Shown piece by piece: positions 25,762 through 35,656 of a DNA stretch of 64,000 nucleotides. A model generated the notes under the pieces. The model saw nothing but the letters and a program-made list of their open reading frames with translations, did not search any database and was not told the DNA's origin. This DNA comes from Demequina flava. GTDB taxonomy: Bacteria > Actinomycetota > Actinomycetes > Actinomycetales > Demequinaceae. Position numbers and translations under genes: made by a program. The stretch spans positions 887,184 to 951,183 of the forward strand of contig NZ_BBRA01000001.1 of the NCBI RefSeq assembly GCF_000975035.1. Direction: 5' to 3'. Numbering within the stretch: the first letter of the stretch is position 1; every line of letters starts with the position of its first letter.

Positions 25762-26565
25762 TTAGCGGCGCGCGAAGCGCAGTCCGAGTCCGGCGAGGCC
25801 CAGGAGGGCGAGGGCGCCGGCAACGGCAGTTAGCGGCGACGTACCTTCGTCAGCGAAGCCGTACTGGCCGGCCTCGACGGCGGTGGGAGCGGCCGAGTGG
25901 ATGTCGACCATCTGCATGGCGAGCGCGAGGTTGTCGTCCTCGGCGGAGCCCCAGGCGTACACGATGGTGTTCACGCCTTCGGAGACGTCAACGTCTGTGG
26001 GGCCAAGCACCGGGTCGGTTTCGCCGGTCAGCGACACGGCGGCCTCGTAGGTGCCTGCGGGCACGTCACCCATCATCTCGTCAGGGTTGGCGAGGTTCTC
26101 GAACAGGACCGAGCCATCGGCCCAAATGTCCACTGCGGGGGCAGCTGCCACGTGACGGACGGTCAGGCGTCCTTCGCCGGCTGCGGCCTCGGAGATGTCG
26201 TTCGTGAACAGATTGGCGGTGGCCATCCCGTCGGCGTCGAGATGAGCGACGGCCGTGTAGCTCATGTCGGCCTCGAGGGTGAGGTCGATGGGTCCGAGTA
26301 CTGGCTCCGAGTCGTCCTCGGCGTCCGCTGCGGTCAGCGCGACCGAGTAGGTGCCGGGCTCGAGGTCGAGGGGGCCGGCCAGGTCGCCGGGCTCGAAGTC
26401 GTCGATGGTGTTCTCACCGTTGACGTATACGTCGACGGGAGTGTCGGGGATGCCGTGCAGGACGGATAGCTCCGACATTCCGTCCTCAACAGCGAGGGCG
26501 GGGGCCGCGAGTCCGGCCGCGAGGAGCGTTCCGGCTGCGGCGCCGGCGATCAGTGACTTGCGCAT
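25762..26565 (-). CDS. Secreted DUF4397-domain surface protein
   Basis: A 267-residue protein with a Sec signal peptide (MRKSLIAGAAAGTLLAAGLA, then APALA) and two DUF4397 units (LSVLHGIPDTPVDVYVNG and LTVRHVAAAPAVDIWADG). The C-terminus is a hydrophobic helix followed by FARR. No LPxTG motif is present; the helix plus Arg tail resembles a sorting signal with a non-standard motif. ATG 26565 follows GGAGAG. Its neighbours are a class F sortase and an ECF sigma/anti-sigma pair, suggesting a regulated cell-surface system. Confidence 0.88.
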   Translation of the reverse strand: MRKSLIAGAAAGTLLAAGLAAPALAVEDGMSELSVLHGIPDTPVDVYVNGENTIDDFEPGDLAGPLDLEPGTYSVALTAADAEDDSEPVLGPIDLTLEADMSYTAVAHLDADGMATANLFTNDISEAAAGEGRLTVRHVAAAPAVDIWADGSVLFENLANPDEMMGDVPAGTYEAAVSLTGETDPVLGPTDVDVSEGVNTIVYAWGSAEDDNLALAMQMVDIHSAAPTAVEAGQYGFADEGTSPLTAVAGALALLGLAGLGLRFARR

Positions 26566-26691
26566 GATGCTCTCCTTCTTGTGGTTCAGTCCGAGGCCGC
26601 GGTTGCGACCTCTCATGAACCACTTCCGACGGAAGGATGCGTTTGGATGCAGCGATTGTCAGATTATGCTCACAGCGAACGCACGCCCTCG

Positions 26692-28113
<1,422 letters not shown>

Positions 28114-28524
28114 TCAGGTGGCGGGGAACGCCTTCACGATGGTGAAGGCGCGCGGTCCGCTGGGCGCAGTGAAGGTGCCGGTATCACCCGGGAACATACC
28201 GGTGATAGCGGTGCCCAGGGGCGAGGAGGGAGAGAACACAGGGAGGTCAATCGAGGGGTCGAGCGCGAGCATGGCACGGTCACCAAGAATGAACTCTGAC
28301 GTTGAGCCATCGTCATCAAATCGAACTGTGACGCACATACCCGGTTCAACCAAACCGTCGTCGGGCATCTGAGAAACCTCGACACGCGACAGCACGTCAC
28401 GCAACTCCGCCACTCGGACTTTGTCGGCCGCGCTCAACTCGCGCCCTTCCCGCGTCAGACCCTCGAGTTCGTCCACCAGCCGCTGGTGCGCGGCGCCTGT
28501 CATCCACACCACGTCCGTGGTCAT
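28114..28524 (-). CDS. GreA/GreB-like transcription factor
   Basis: A 136-residue protein: a short N-terminal coiled coil (RLVDELEGLTREGRELSAAD) and a C-terminal GreA-type FKBP-like domain (FILGDRAMLALDPSIDLPVF, then SPLGTAITG). It is shorter than GreA (about 160) and its coiled coil is reduced, like the GreA-C family proteins that bind RNA polymerase without full cleavage activity. ATG 28524 fits the family N-terminus; GAGGAG lies rather far upstream. Confidence 0.82.
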   Translation of the reverse strand: MTTDVVWMTGAAHQRLVDELEGLTREGRELSAADKVRVAELRDVLSRVEVSQMPDDGLVEPGMCVTVRFDDDGSTSEFILGDRAMLALDPSIDLPVFSPSSPLGTAITGMFPGDTGTFTAPSGPRAFTIVKAFPAT

Positions 28525-28686
28525 GGGGCATCAGTCTTTCTCCTCGAACCTCCGCCCTCTTGGCGGGAGGTAATCCGGAGAATCCTACGCACCCTGCCAG
28601 CGAATGGCCACCACAACCCTTAGATGCGCTCCACCGCGCCCGGCTCACCCACCCAACGCTTTGGCTCCGTAGTGCGTCGTACTTGT

Positions 28687-29682
28687 ATGAATACCTTCAG
28701 CCCCGCCCTCACGGTCCAGCGCCCAGCACAAGGACGTGCCCGCCTTTTCGCCGCCGTCGTCGCGATCTTCGCGCTGGGATGGCTGCTGGCCGGCTGTTCG
28801 TCATCGGACGCTTCCGACTCCGCAGGCGAGGCCGACTATGGCGGCCGGGAGGAGGCTGCCTACGACCAGGCCATCGACTCGGAGGAAGCCATCGCCTACG
28901 AGGACGGAGACGCTGCAACGACCTCGGGCGAAGCCCCCGCCCCCACCGCCGACCGGTCCGTCATCATCACCGGATCCGTCTACATGACAGTCGACGACCC
29001 CGTCGCGGCAGCGGACCAGGCGGCGAGCATCGTCAACGGCGCTGGCGGCCGCATCGACGCACGGAGCGAGACCGCACCCACCGAGTACGACGGCGGCTCC
29101 GCGTGGCTGACGCTGCGCATTCCGTCCGACCGCCTGGATGCGGTTGTGGAGGATCTTCGCGAACTGGGCACCGTGGACGAATTCAATACGAGTTCGCAGG
29201 ATGTCACCCGCGAAGTCACCGACTTGGATGCCCAGATCTCCACCCTGCAAGCCTCCACGGAGCGCATCGAAGGATTGCTTGATCAGGCCGAGGACATGGA
29301 AGACATCATCGCGCTTGAGAACGAGCTCGACCGCCGCCGCGCGGAGCTGGAGAGCCTCGAAGCCCGCCAGCGCGCACTGGACGACCAGGTGTCGATGTCC
29401 ACGATCGACCTGTCACTGACGACAGAGCCGGTCGTGATCGTCGACGACGAGCCCACAAACTTCCTCAGCGGCCTCGAGACTGGCTGGAACGCGCTCACCG
29501 GCTTCCTGTCAGGCGTGCTCGTTGCGACCGGAGTGGTCCTGCCCTGGCTCGCAGTCGGCGCCGTGATTGCGCTCGTCGTCATTGCCGTGGTGCGCAGCCG
29601 TCGCTCACAGCGCACCGCACCCGCGAGCGCTCAGGAGCCGGCAGCGGACGAGACCGCGCAGGCACCGCAGTCTCGCGACTGA
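28687..29682 (+). CDS. DUF4349 lipoprotein
   Basis: A 331-residue envelope protein. The signal peptide ends in a lipobox (LLAGC) and an acidic Ser-rich linker follows. DUF4349 follows (IITGSVYMTVDDPVAAADQA, a beta region), with a long coiled coil (EDIIALENELDRRRAELESL) and a C-terminal membrane helix (WLAVGAVIALVVIAVV). Unknown function, commonly found in Gram-positive envelopes. ATG 28687 begins the signal peptide. A 21-bp perfect hairpin follows the stop. Confidence 0.9.
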   Translation: MNTFSPALTVQRPAQGRARLFAAVVAIFALGWLLAGCSSSDASDSAGEADYGGREEAAYDQAIDSEEAIAYEDGDAATTSGEAPAPTADRSVIITGSVYMTVDDPVAAADQAASIVNGAGGRIDARSETAPTEYDGGSAWLTLRIPSDRLDAVVEDLRELGTVDEFNTSSQDVTREVTDLDAQISTLQASTERIEGLLDQAEDMEDIIALENELDRRRAELESLEARQRALDDQVSMSTIDLSLTTEPVVIVDDEPTNFLSGLETGWNALTGFLSGVLVATGVVLPWLAVGAVIALVVIAVVRSRRSQRTAPASAQEPAADETAQAPQSRD

Positions 29683-29691
29683 CGCCGTATG

Positions 29692-29739
29692 ACAGAGGGC
29701 CGATGCCCGCCTTACGTGAGGCGGGCATCGGCCCTCTGT
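29692..29739. terminator. Bidirectional terminator, 21-bp perfect stem
   Basis: The arms 29692-29712 and 29719-29739 are perfectly complementary over 21 bp with a TACGTG loop, between two convergent genes. Both arms contain GGGCCGATGC or its complement, a motif shared with other terminators in the window. Confidence 0.92.
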
Positions 29740-29764
29740 GCGTGTCGTCTTGGAGCGGGTGGGG

Positions 29765-32188
29765 TCAGACGGTGACGTCCACTTTCACGATGCTTCCGGC
29801 GGGCGCATAGGGGACCTCAGTGCCGTCGATGGGGGTGCCATCAACGACGAGCGAGGCCTCGGAGCCACCCGAGTTCGTCACGGAGATCTCGTAGGTTGCG
29901 CCGCGGATCACGCGGGTCACGGTGTACGAGCCGATCTCGGCGCCAATACGCGGGTCGACGATCAGGCCGTCGTAGCCCGGACGCACGCCCAGGAGGTACT
30001 GGGAAACGGCCACGAAGTTCCACGACGCGGTTCCGGTCAGCCAGGAGTTCTTGGCCTCGCCGTGACGGACCGCGTCCTTGCCGGCGATCATCTGCGCGTA
30101 GACATAGGGCTCCGTGCGGTGGACCTCGGACTGTTCCTCGCGGAACGCGGGGGCGATCTGCTTCCAGTACTCCCACGCGTACTCGGTGCGGCCCAGCATG
30201 GCCTCGCCGATGATCACCCACGGGTTGTTGTGGCAGAAGATTCCTGCGTTCTCCTTGTACCCCGGCGGGTAGGTCGTGACCTCGCCCAGCTCCACGTGGT
30301 ACTCGGTGTAAGCGGGGTTCAGCAGCACGATGCCGTGAGGGGTGTTGAGGCGCTCGCGCACCGAGTCCAACGCGGCCACGGCCTTGCCGTCCTCGACACC
30401 AACGCCACCCATGACGGCCCAGCCCTGCGGCTCGATCCAGATCTGACCTTCGGCGGTCTCGTGGGTTCCGACCTTGTCGCCAAAGTAGTCGTAGGCCCGC
30501 AGGAACCACTCGCCGTCCCAGCCGTGCTCGGCGGTGACCTGCTGCATCGCGGTGACCGCAGCATCGGCCCTATCCGCCTCTTGCGTCTCGCCACGGCGAC
30601 GCGCAAGCGCGGCGTACTCGGGACCGATCGCGCAGAACATCGCGGCGATCATGATCGACTCAGCTGCGCCACCCGTGCGGTTGCCGGTGGTCTGGAAGGA
30701 CTCGCCAGGCTCGGTCGAGAAGCAGTTGAGGTTGAGGCAGTCGTTCCAGTCCGCGCGGCCAATCAGCGGCAGTCCGTGAGGTCCGGCCTTCTCGAGCGGG
30801 TGGTTGAACGAGCGGCGCAGGTGCTCCATGAGGGTGTCTGCCTGCGACTCGTCGTTGTCGAACGGGACCATCTCATCGAGGATCGACTCGTCGCCGGTCT
30901 CCTTGATGTAGGCCGCAACGCCAAGAATGAGCCACAGCGGGTCGTCGTTGAAGCCCGAGCCCAGCGTGTGATTTCCGCGCTTGGTCAGCGGCTGGTACTG
31001 GTGATACGCGCTGCCGTCGGGGAACTGCGTGGCCGCGATGTCGAGGATGCGCTCGCGGGCGCGCTCGGGCACGAGGTGCACGAATCCGAGCAGGTCCTGG
31101 CTCGAGTCGCGGAAGCCCATGCCGCGCCCCATGCCGGTCTCGAAGTAGGACGCCGAGCGCGACATGTTGTAGGTCACCATGCACTGGTACTGGTTCCAGA
31201 TGTTGACCGAGCGGTCCAGGCGCTCCTCGCTCGAGGTCACCGTGTAGGACCCAAGCAGCCCGTCCCAGTACTCCTGGAGCTTGGCGAACTCGGCGTCGGT
31301 GGCCTCCGAGGTGGAGAAGCGGTCCAGGAGTTCGCGTGCGCCGGTCTTGTTGACCACGCCGGGCGACTCCCACTTGTCTTCGCGGTCGTTCTCGAGGTAG
31401 CCGAGCGTAAAGACAAACTGCTTGGATTCGCCGGGCGCGAGCTCGACCTCAAGGTGGTGCGAGCCGACCGGGTACCAACCGGACGCGACCGAGTCACCGC
31501 TCTTGCCCAGGTGTGGCACGGCGGCCTCGTGGAAGCCGTTGCCGAATCCGAGGAACGTGTCGCGGTCGGTGTCGAAACCTGCGACAGGGGCGTTCACGCC
31601 GTAGACCGCGTAGTGATCGCGGCGCTCGCGGTATTCGGTCACGTGATAGATCGCGGAACCGTCGACCTCAACCTCGCCGATCGAGAGATTGCGCTGGTAG
31701 TTGATCTGGTCGTCCTCGGCGTTCCACAGGCAGAACTCGACGAAGGAGAACAGCGAGATGTTCTTCGCCGCGTCCGAGGTGTTGGTCAGCGTGACGTGGT
31801 GGATCTCCGCGTGTGTGTCGACCGGAACAAACATGAGGACCGATGCTTCAAGGCCTCCGCGTTCACCGGTGATCCGCGTGTAACCAAGCCCGTGACGGGT
31901 CTCGAAGCGGTCAAGTTCCGTCTTGTAGGGACGGTAAGAGGGGCTCCAGACATCGCCGCCATCGTTGATGGAGAAGATGCGGCCGCCGTCGTCGACGGGG
32001 GTGTTGTTGTAGCGGTAGCGCGTGAGGCGGCGTAGCTTGGCGTCGCGGTAGAAGGCGTAGCCGCCGCCGGTGTGCGAGACCAGCGAGAAGAAGTCCTGCG
32101 TACCGAGGTAGTTAATCCAGGGGTACGGAGTGTGGGGTGTCGTGACCACGTACTCGCGCGCTTGGTCGTCGAAGTGACCGAACTTCAT
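29765..32188 (-). CDS. GH94 glycoside phosphorylase, probable cellobiose phosphorylase
   Basis: An 807-residue cytoplasmic enzyme of family GH94. The catalytic Asp483 lies in RADWNDCLN, equivalent to Asp490 of the Cellulomonas enzyme. The N-terminal beta-sandwich, (alpha/alpha)6 barrel and C-terminal sheet are all present at normal length. It phosphorolyses cellobiose to alpha-glucose-1-phosphate and glucose, saving one ATP. ATG 32188 is chosen because GGAAGG precedes it; a longer in-frame form starting at 32233 is less likely. Two LacI-type operators lie 50-85 bases upstream, so cellobiose induction is expected. Confidence 0.93.
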   Translation of the reverse strand: MKFGHFDDQAREYVVTTPHTPYPWINYLGTQDFFSLVSHTGGGYAFYRDAKLRRLTRYRYNNTPVDDGGRIFSINDGGDVWSPSYRPYKTELDRFETRHGLGYTRITGERGGLEASVLMFVPVDTHAEIHHVTLTNTSDAAKNISLFSFVEFCLWNAEDDQINYQRNLSIGEVEVDGSAIYHVTEYRERRDHYAVYGVNAPVAGFDTDRDTFLGFGNGFHEAAVPHLGKSGDSVASGWYPVGSHHLEVELAPGESKQFVFTLGYLENDREDKWESPGVVNKTGARELLDRFSTSEATDAEFAKLQEYWDGLLGSYTVTSSEERLDRSVNIWNQYQCMVTYNMSRSASYFETGMGRGMGFRDSSQDLLGFVHLVPERARERILDIAATQFPDGSAYHQYQPLTKRGNHTLGSGFNDDPLWLILGVAAYIKETGDESILDEMVPFDNDESQADTLMEHLRRSFNHPLEKAGPHGLPLIGRADWNDCLNLNCFSTEPGESFQTTGNRTGGAAESIMIAAMFCAIGPEYAALARRRGETQEADRADAAVTAMQQVTAEHGWDGEWFLRAYDYFGDKVGTHETAEGQIWIEPQGWAVMGGVGVEDGKAVAALDSVRERLNTPHGIVLLNPAYTEYHVELGEVTTYPPGYKENAGIFCHNNPWVIIGEAMLGRTEYAWEYWKQIAPAFREEQSEVHRTEPYVYAQMIAGKDAVRHGEAKNSWLTGTASWNFVAVSQYLLGVRPGYDGLIVDPRIGAEIGSYTVTRVIRGATYEISVTNSGGSEASLVVDGTPIDGTEVPYAPAGSIVKVDVTV

Positions 32189-32237
32189 GGGGCTGCCTTC
32201 CGAAAATGAGCTGAATGTGCCCATAGTAGCCACGGAA

Positions 32238-32273
32238 TCGAAACGTTGCGAGTTGCGCTTCGGAACGTTTCGA
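32238..32273. promoter_or_regulatory. Two tandem LacI-family operators
   Basis: TCGAAACGTTGCGA (32238-32251) and TCGGAACGTTTCGA (32260-32273) are both near-palindromes with consensus TCGNAACGTTNCGA, the CpG-centred type bound by LacI-family sugar regulators such as CelR/CebR. Their centres are 22 bp apart (two helical turns), just upstream of the GH94 gene. Confidence 0.8.
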
Positions 32274-32412
32274 GGAAGCGTGGCGGGACGTGGTGCCCAT
32301 TGTCACCCGGTCGCCTCCTGCTCGCAGTCCGAACGCGGCCGGGGTGTGGCCTGATGGCGCCAGAACTTCGCGCCCCTTCGTGCGGCTCCTCCTTGCACCC
32401 CGCGGCGCGGAA

Positions 32413-32442
32413 TGCTCATTCTTGGATTTCCAAGAATGAGCA
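32413..32442. promoter_or_regulatory. 30-bp palindrome upstream of dcd
   Basis: TGCTCATTCTTGGA (32413-32426) and TCCAAGAATGAGCA (32429-32442) are perfect 14-bp inverted arms around TT. It has no T-run and no gene ends before it, so an operator is more likely than a terminator. It lies 74 bases before dcd. Confidence 0.65.
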
Positions 32443-32515
32443 GATCAACCACATACCCCCGGAACTTAAACGGCCACCACTAGGCAGCATCGGCCCTCCC
32501 CGGTAGCGTGTCCCC

Positions 32516-33091
32516 ATGCTGCTCTCCGACGGTGATATCCGCGCTGAAATCGACAACGGCCGTGTGGCCCTCGATCCGTACGAGGAGAACATGATCCAGC
32601 CGTCGTCCATCGACGTGCGCTTGGACAAGTTTTTTCGCGTGTTCGACAACCACAAGTACGCGGCGATTGACCCCGCAGCCGAGCAGCCAGAGCTCACACG
32701 CCTGGTTGAGGTCGAGGGCGACGGTCCGTTCGTGCTGCACCCCGGAGAGTTCGTGCTGGGATCGACCTACGAGTCCGTGACTCTCCCCGACGACATCGCA
32801 GCGCGCCTTGAGGGTAAGTCCTCGCTAGGGCGCCTGGGACTCCTGACCCACTCCACCGCCGGATTCATCGACCCCGGCTTCGAGGGCAACGTCACGCTGG
32901 AACTATCCAACATGGCAACGCTGCCCATCAACCTGTGGCCGGGCATGAAAATTGGGCAGTTGTGCTTCTTCCGCCTGTCCTCGCCCGCCGAGCACCCCTA
33001 CGGATCTGACAAGTACGGCTCTCGGTATCGCGGCCAGCGCGGCCCCACCGCGTCCAAGAGCTTCCAGAACTTCCACCGCACGGACGTGTAG
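32516..33091 (+). CDS. dcd: dCTP deaminase
   Basis: A 191-residue enzyme of the trimeric dUTPase/dCTP deaminase fold. Typical motifs are [21 protein letters not shown] and [20 protein letters not shown], which carries the catalytic Glu. It deaminates dCTP; actinobacterial members may be bifunctional and yield dUMP directly. ATG 32516 is the family start. It supplies dTTP precursors, complementing the ribonucleotide reductase encoded further along. Confidence 0.95.
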   Translation: MLLSDGDIRAEIDNGRVALDPYEENMIQPSSIDVRLDKFFRVFDNHKYAAIDPAAEQPELTRLVEVEGDGPFVLHPGEFVLGSTYESVTLPDDIAARLEGKSSLGRLGLLTHSTAGFIDPGFEGNVTLELSNMATLPINLWPGMKIGQLCFFRLSSPAEHPYGSDKYGSRYRGQRGPTASKSFQNFHRTDV

Positions 33092-33191
33092 GCGCCCGCG
33101 TCAAACGCCTGCGGTCACCCGGATCAGGTTTGTGGATCCTCGCACGACGTCACGCACCCGGTACGTCTGACCGCAGGGTTTTAACGGGCGC
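33092..33191. other. Nested inverted-repeat element with TPP-riboswitch-like segment (minus strand)
   Basis: An outer stem GCGCCCG/CGGGCGC (33092-33098, 33185-33191) encloses a perfect 10-bp stem CCTGCGGTCA/TGACCGCAGG (33108-33117, 33168-33177). On the minus strand, bases 33130-33115 read AACCTGATCCGGGTGA, identical to the 3' conserved segment of the true TPP riboswitch at 34446-34461. No thiamine gene follows on that strand: the element lies between convergent genes, so it may act only as a terminator or be a relic. Confidence 0.5.
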
Positions 33192-33228
33192 CCAGAGCGG
33201 AGTTCGTCCGCGCCGGCGCTCACGCGAC

Positions 33229-33783
33229 TTAGCTGGCGATCAGTCGTAGTGCCGCGGCCTTGGCGCGTGCCATCGGCTCCGCGGTCCCAGACGCCTTTGC
33301 CGCGAGCATGCCGCCGTCGTAGATCATCGCGATGGTCTCGGCAGTCGTGCGGTCACCCGTGACATCTGTGAAGTGGGCGATTACGTCCGCGTAGTGCTCC
33401 TGTACCACCACCATCGCCTCCGCGTTCCCGGGGACCTCTACGGCGGCCTTCGAGTACGGGCAACCATGGAATGTGCCGTTCGCGATGGCGTGTTCAACCT
33501 CTTCGAAGAAAGCAGCGACCCGCCCAGCCGGCGCTTGCGCGGGGTCGTCGAATCGCGCGCGGTTGCGGCGCGAGGACTCAAGCCTGCCGCGAAGGTACTC
33601 CGCGACCAACTGGTCCTTGGACCGGAAGTTGTTGTACAGAGTCGCTTTGGTCACGCCCGCGCGCGCCGCGATGGCCTCGACCCCGCTCGTGTTGATGCCC
33701 TCGCTGTAGAACAGTTCACCGGCCGCCACGAGGAGCCGTTCACGGGCGGTGCCGCGGCGGGCAGGGGCAGGTGCGTCAGTCAT
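33229..33783 (-). CDS. TetR/AcrR-family repressor
   Basis: A 184-residue regulator: HTH VEAIAARAGVTKATLYNNFR in the first 55 residues and a ligand-binding helical domain containing FHGCPYSKAAVEVPG with a cysteine typical of the TetR_C family around YcdC-like and electrophile-sensing members. ATG 33783 lies next to two matching operators shared with the divergent DsrE-family gene, so it most likely represses that gene and itself. Inducer unknown; the partner suggests a reactive or thiol-related signal. Confidence 0.92.
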   Translation of the reverse strand: MTDAPAPARRGTARERLLVAAGELFYSEGINTSGVEAIAARAGVTKATLYNNFRSKDQLVAEYLRGRLESSRRNRARFDDPAQAPAGRVAAFFEEVEHAIANGTFHGCPYSKAAVEVPGNAEAMVVVQEHYADVIAHFTDVTGDRTTAETIAMIYDGGMLAAKASGTAEPMARAKAAALRLIAS

Positions 33784-33792
33784 GGATTTGAT

Positions 33793-33838
33793 TATACCGA
33801 CCGGTTCAGTTACTGTCACTTCTATACCGACCGGTATG
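33793..33838. promoter_or_regulatory. Two TetR operators in a divergent promoter
   Basis: TATACCGACCGGTTCA (33793-33808) and TATACCGACCGGTATG (33823-33838) are near-identical palindromic sites (ATACCGRYCGGTAT) 30 bp apart, exactly between the TetR gene and the divergent DsrE-like gene. Confidence 0.85.
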
Positions 33839-33859
33839 GCAAACAACGGAAGGAACACC

Positions 33860-34216
33860 ATGTCTGACAACAAGATTGCAGTTGTGATTTACGAGCCCGC
33901 CTCCGGCGACCTCTCGCGCGTCTTCCGCGGCCTGCGCGTCGCAGCAGAGTTCAAGGCAGCCGGCGACGACGTCGCCATCGTGTTCGACGGCTCGGGCGTC
34001 GAGTCGCTCGCCGAACTCAGCTCGAGCGACCACAAGCTCAACTCTCTCCTCGAGTCGCTGCGCGACAACGTTCGCGGTGCATGCGACTACTGCGCCAACG
34101 GCCACGGCGCCAAGGACGCGATCGAGGCCGCCGGCTTCGCCCTGAAGGCTGACGCTGACGGCGAGATCTCGATCCGCGAGCTCGCACTCGAGGGTCGCCA
34201 GATCCTCAACTACTAA
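33860..34216 (+). CDS. DsrE-family protein
   Basis: A 118-residue Rossmann-like protein: KIAVVIYEPASGDLSRVFRG and a VAIVFDGSGVESLAEL strand-loop. Two cysteines in GACDYCANGHGAKDA occupy the place of the reactive cysteine of DsrE-type sulfur carriers. ATG 33860 follows GGAAGGAAC. It is controlled by the adjacent TetR regulator. Possible sulfur-transfer or stress role; substrate unknown. Confidence 0.82.
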   Translation: MSDNKIAVVIYEPASGDLSRVFRGLRVAAEFKAAGDDVAIVFDGSGVESLAELSSSDHKLNSLLESLRDNVRGACDYCANGHGAKDAIEAAGFALKADADGEISIRELALEGRQILNY

Positions 34217-34265
34217 GCGCTTGTGCGCTCGGACTGCACCAGCAGGGCCGAGTACCAAGTAGACC

Positions 34266-34306
34266 GAAAGCGGGTCGGCTACCTTCCCCGGGGCCGGCCC
34301 GCTTTC
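34266..34306 (+). terminator. Terminator after the DsrE-like gene
   Basis: GAAAGCGGGTCGGC (34266-34279) pairs with GCCGGCCCGCTTTC (34293-34306), 13 Watson-Crick pairs plus one G-U, with loop ACCTTCCCCGGG region. Confidence 0.85.
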
Positions 34307-34354
34307 GTGCGCCTGGCCGTTCCAGACCGCTGGTGCAGCGCGCTATGCTGGCCG

Positions 34355-34480
34355 GACACGACAGGGGAGCGCTTCCCGTCGGCCGGTTTTCGGACAGGCC
34401 ACAAGGACAAGAGCGCTGAGAGTGCGGATCCGCCGCAGACCCTCGAACCTGATCCGGGTGATACCGGCGTAGGGAGTCGA
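34355..34480 (+). ncRNA. TPP (thi-box) riboswitch
   Basis: The leader of the thiamine transporter operon carries GCGCTGAGAGTG (34412-34423) and CGAACCTGATCCGGGTGATA followed by CCGGCGTAGGGA, the two conserved halves of the TPP aptamer, with GGGGAGC (34366-34372) as the 5' strand. P3 is enlarged. TATGCT (34345-34350) is a likely -10 just upstream. High TPP should switch off the transporter, probably by masking the GGGAGGAA site at the start of the next gene. Confidence 0.95.
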
Positions 34481-34517
34481 GTCTCGTCCCCTCCTTTGCA
34501 CCACGGGAGGAATCCTT

Positions 34518-35627
34518 ATGCGCGCAATGCGCACCGTCGCCGTCACCACGGCAACCGTCACGGCCCTCACCCTCGCGGCCTGCTCCACCGATGCAGACAG
34601 CGACTCCGAGGACACCACCTCGGCCGCGAGCACCACCACCGAGTCCAGTCCTGCCGCTAGCGAGTCGACTGACTTGGACGGCCGGGAAGTCACCGTCGTC
34701 ACCCACGACTCCTTCAACGTCCCGGACGAGGTTCTCGCCTCCTTTGAGGAAGAGACCGGCCTGACCGTTGAGTTCGTCGCTCCCGGCGACGCGGGCAGCC
34801 TCGTCAACCAGCTCGTCCTTACCAAGGACGCTCCCCTGGGCGACGTCGTCTTCGGCGTCGACAACACCTTCGCCTCGCGCGCTATTGAGGAGGGCGTGTT
34901 CACGGACTACACCTCCGAAGCCCCCGCGGCAGCCGACGCCGCCGCCTACGCAGTCCCAGGTTCCGGCGCGCTCACCGCGATCGACTACTCGGACGTGTGC
35001 CTCAATTACGACATCGCCACGTTCGACGGCGACGTTGAGCTGCCCGAAGAGCTCTCCGACCTCACTGACCCCGCCTACGCAGGCATGCTGTCGGTCTCTA
35101 ACCCGGCGACGTCCTCGCCCGGACTCGCCTTCCTGCTGGCCACTGTCTCTGAATTCGGCTACGACTGGGAGCAGTACTGGAGCGACCTGACCGCTAACGA
35201 CCTCCGCGTCACGGCGTCCTGGTCGGACACCTATTACACGGACTTCGCAGCCCCGAACTACGGCGGCGATTACCCCATCGTCCTGTCCTACGCGTCATCC
35301 CCGCCGTTCGAGGTCATTGACGGCGAGCCCACCACCGCCGCACTTCTCGACACCTGCTTCCGCCAGGTCGAGTACGCAGGCGTCCTGGAGGGTGCACTCA
35401 ACCCCGAGGCCGGCCAAGCCGTGGTCGACTGGATGCTCTCCGACGAGTTCCAGGCCGCACTGCCGACCAACATGTACGTCTACCCGGTCTCCGAGCAGGT
35501 AGAGGTCCCCGCCGAGTGGGCCGAGTACGCACCTCTCGCCGAGGACCCCCACTCCCTCACCCCCGAGGAAATCACCGAGGGCCGTGACGAGTGGATCGAA
35601 ACCTGGAACAGCATCGTCCTGGGTTAA
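34518..35627 (+). CDS. thiB: Thiamine ABC transporter substrate-binding lipoprotein
   Basis: A 369-residue type 2 periplasmic-binding-protein-like lipoprotein. The signal peptide ends in LTLAAC, a Ser/Thr-rich linker follows, then the ThiB-like body (VVTHDSFNVPDEVLASFEEE, PGDAGSLVNQLVLTKDAPLG). ATG 34518 follows GGGAGGAA and lies after the TPP riboswitch. First gene of the thiB-thiP-thiQ operon for uptake of thiamine or TPP. Confidence 0.95.
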   Translation: MRAMRTVAVTTATVTALTLAACSTDADSDSEDTTSAASTTTESSPAASESTDLDGREVTVVTHDSFNVPDEVLASFEEETGLTVEFVAPGDAGSLVNQLVLTKDAPLGDVVFGVDNTFASRAIEEGVFTDYTSEAPAAADAAAYAVPGSGALTAIDYSDVCLNYDIATFDGDVELPEELSDLTDPAYAGMLSVSNPATSSPGLAFLLATVSEFGYDWEQYWSDLTANDLRVTASWSDTYYTDFAAPNYGGDYPIVLSYASSPPFEVIDGEPTTAALLDTCFRQVEYAGVLEGALNPEAGQAVVDWMLSDEFQAALPTNMYVYPVSEQVEVPAEWAEYAPLAEDPHSLTPEEITEGRDEWIETWNSIVLG

Positions 35628-35656
35628 CCCCTCAGGACGACAGCCGGGGAACGCCA

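Noticed and set aside
25762-26565. LPxTG sorting signal in the DUF4397 protein
   Set aside because: No LPxTG or close variant precedes the C-terminal helix; only the helix and Arg tail are present.
29738-32035. A 765-codon open frame on the plus strand
   Set aside because: It is the exact antisense of the GH94 gene; high GC at third positions keeps the opposite frame open. Its composition (Val/Leu/Arg-rich, no domain) is not protein-like.
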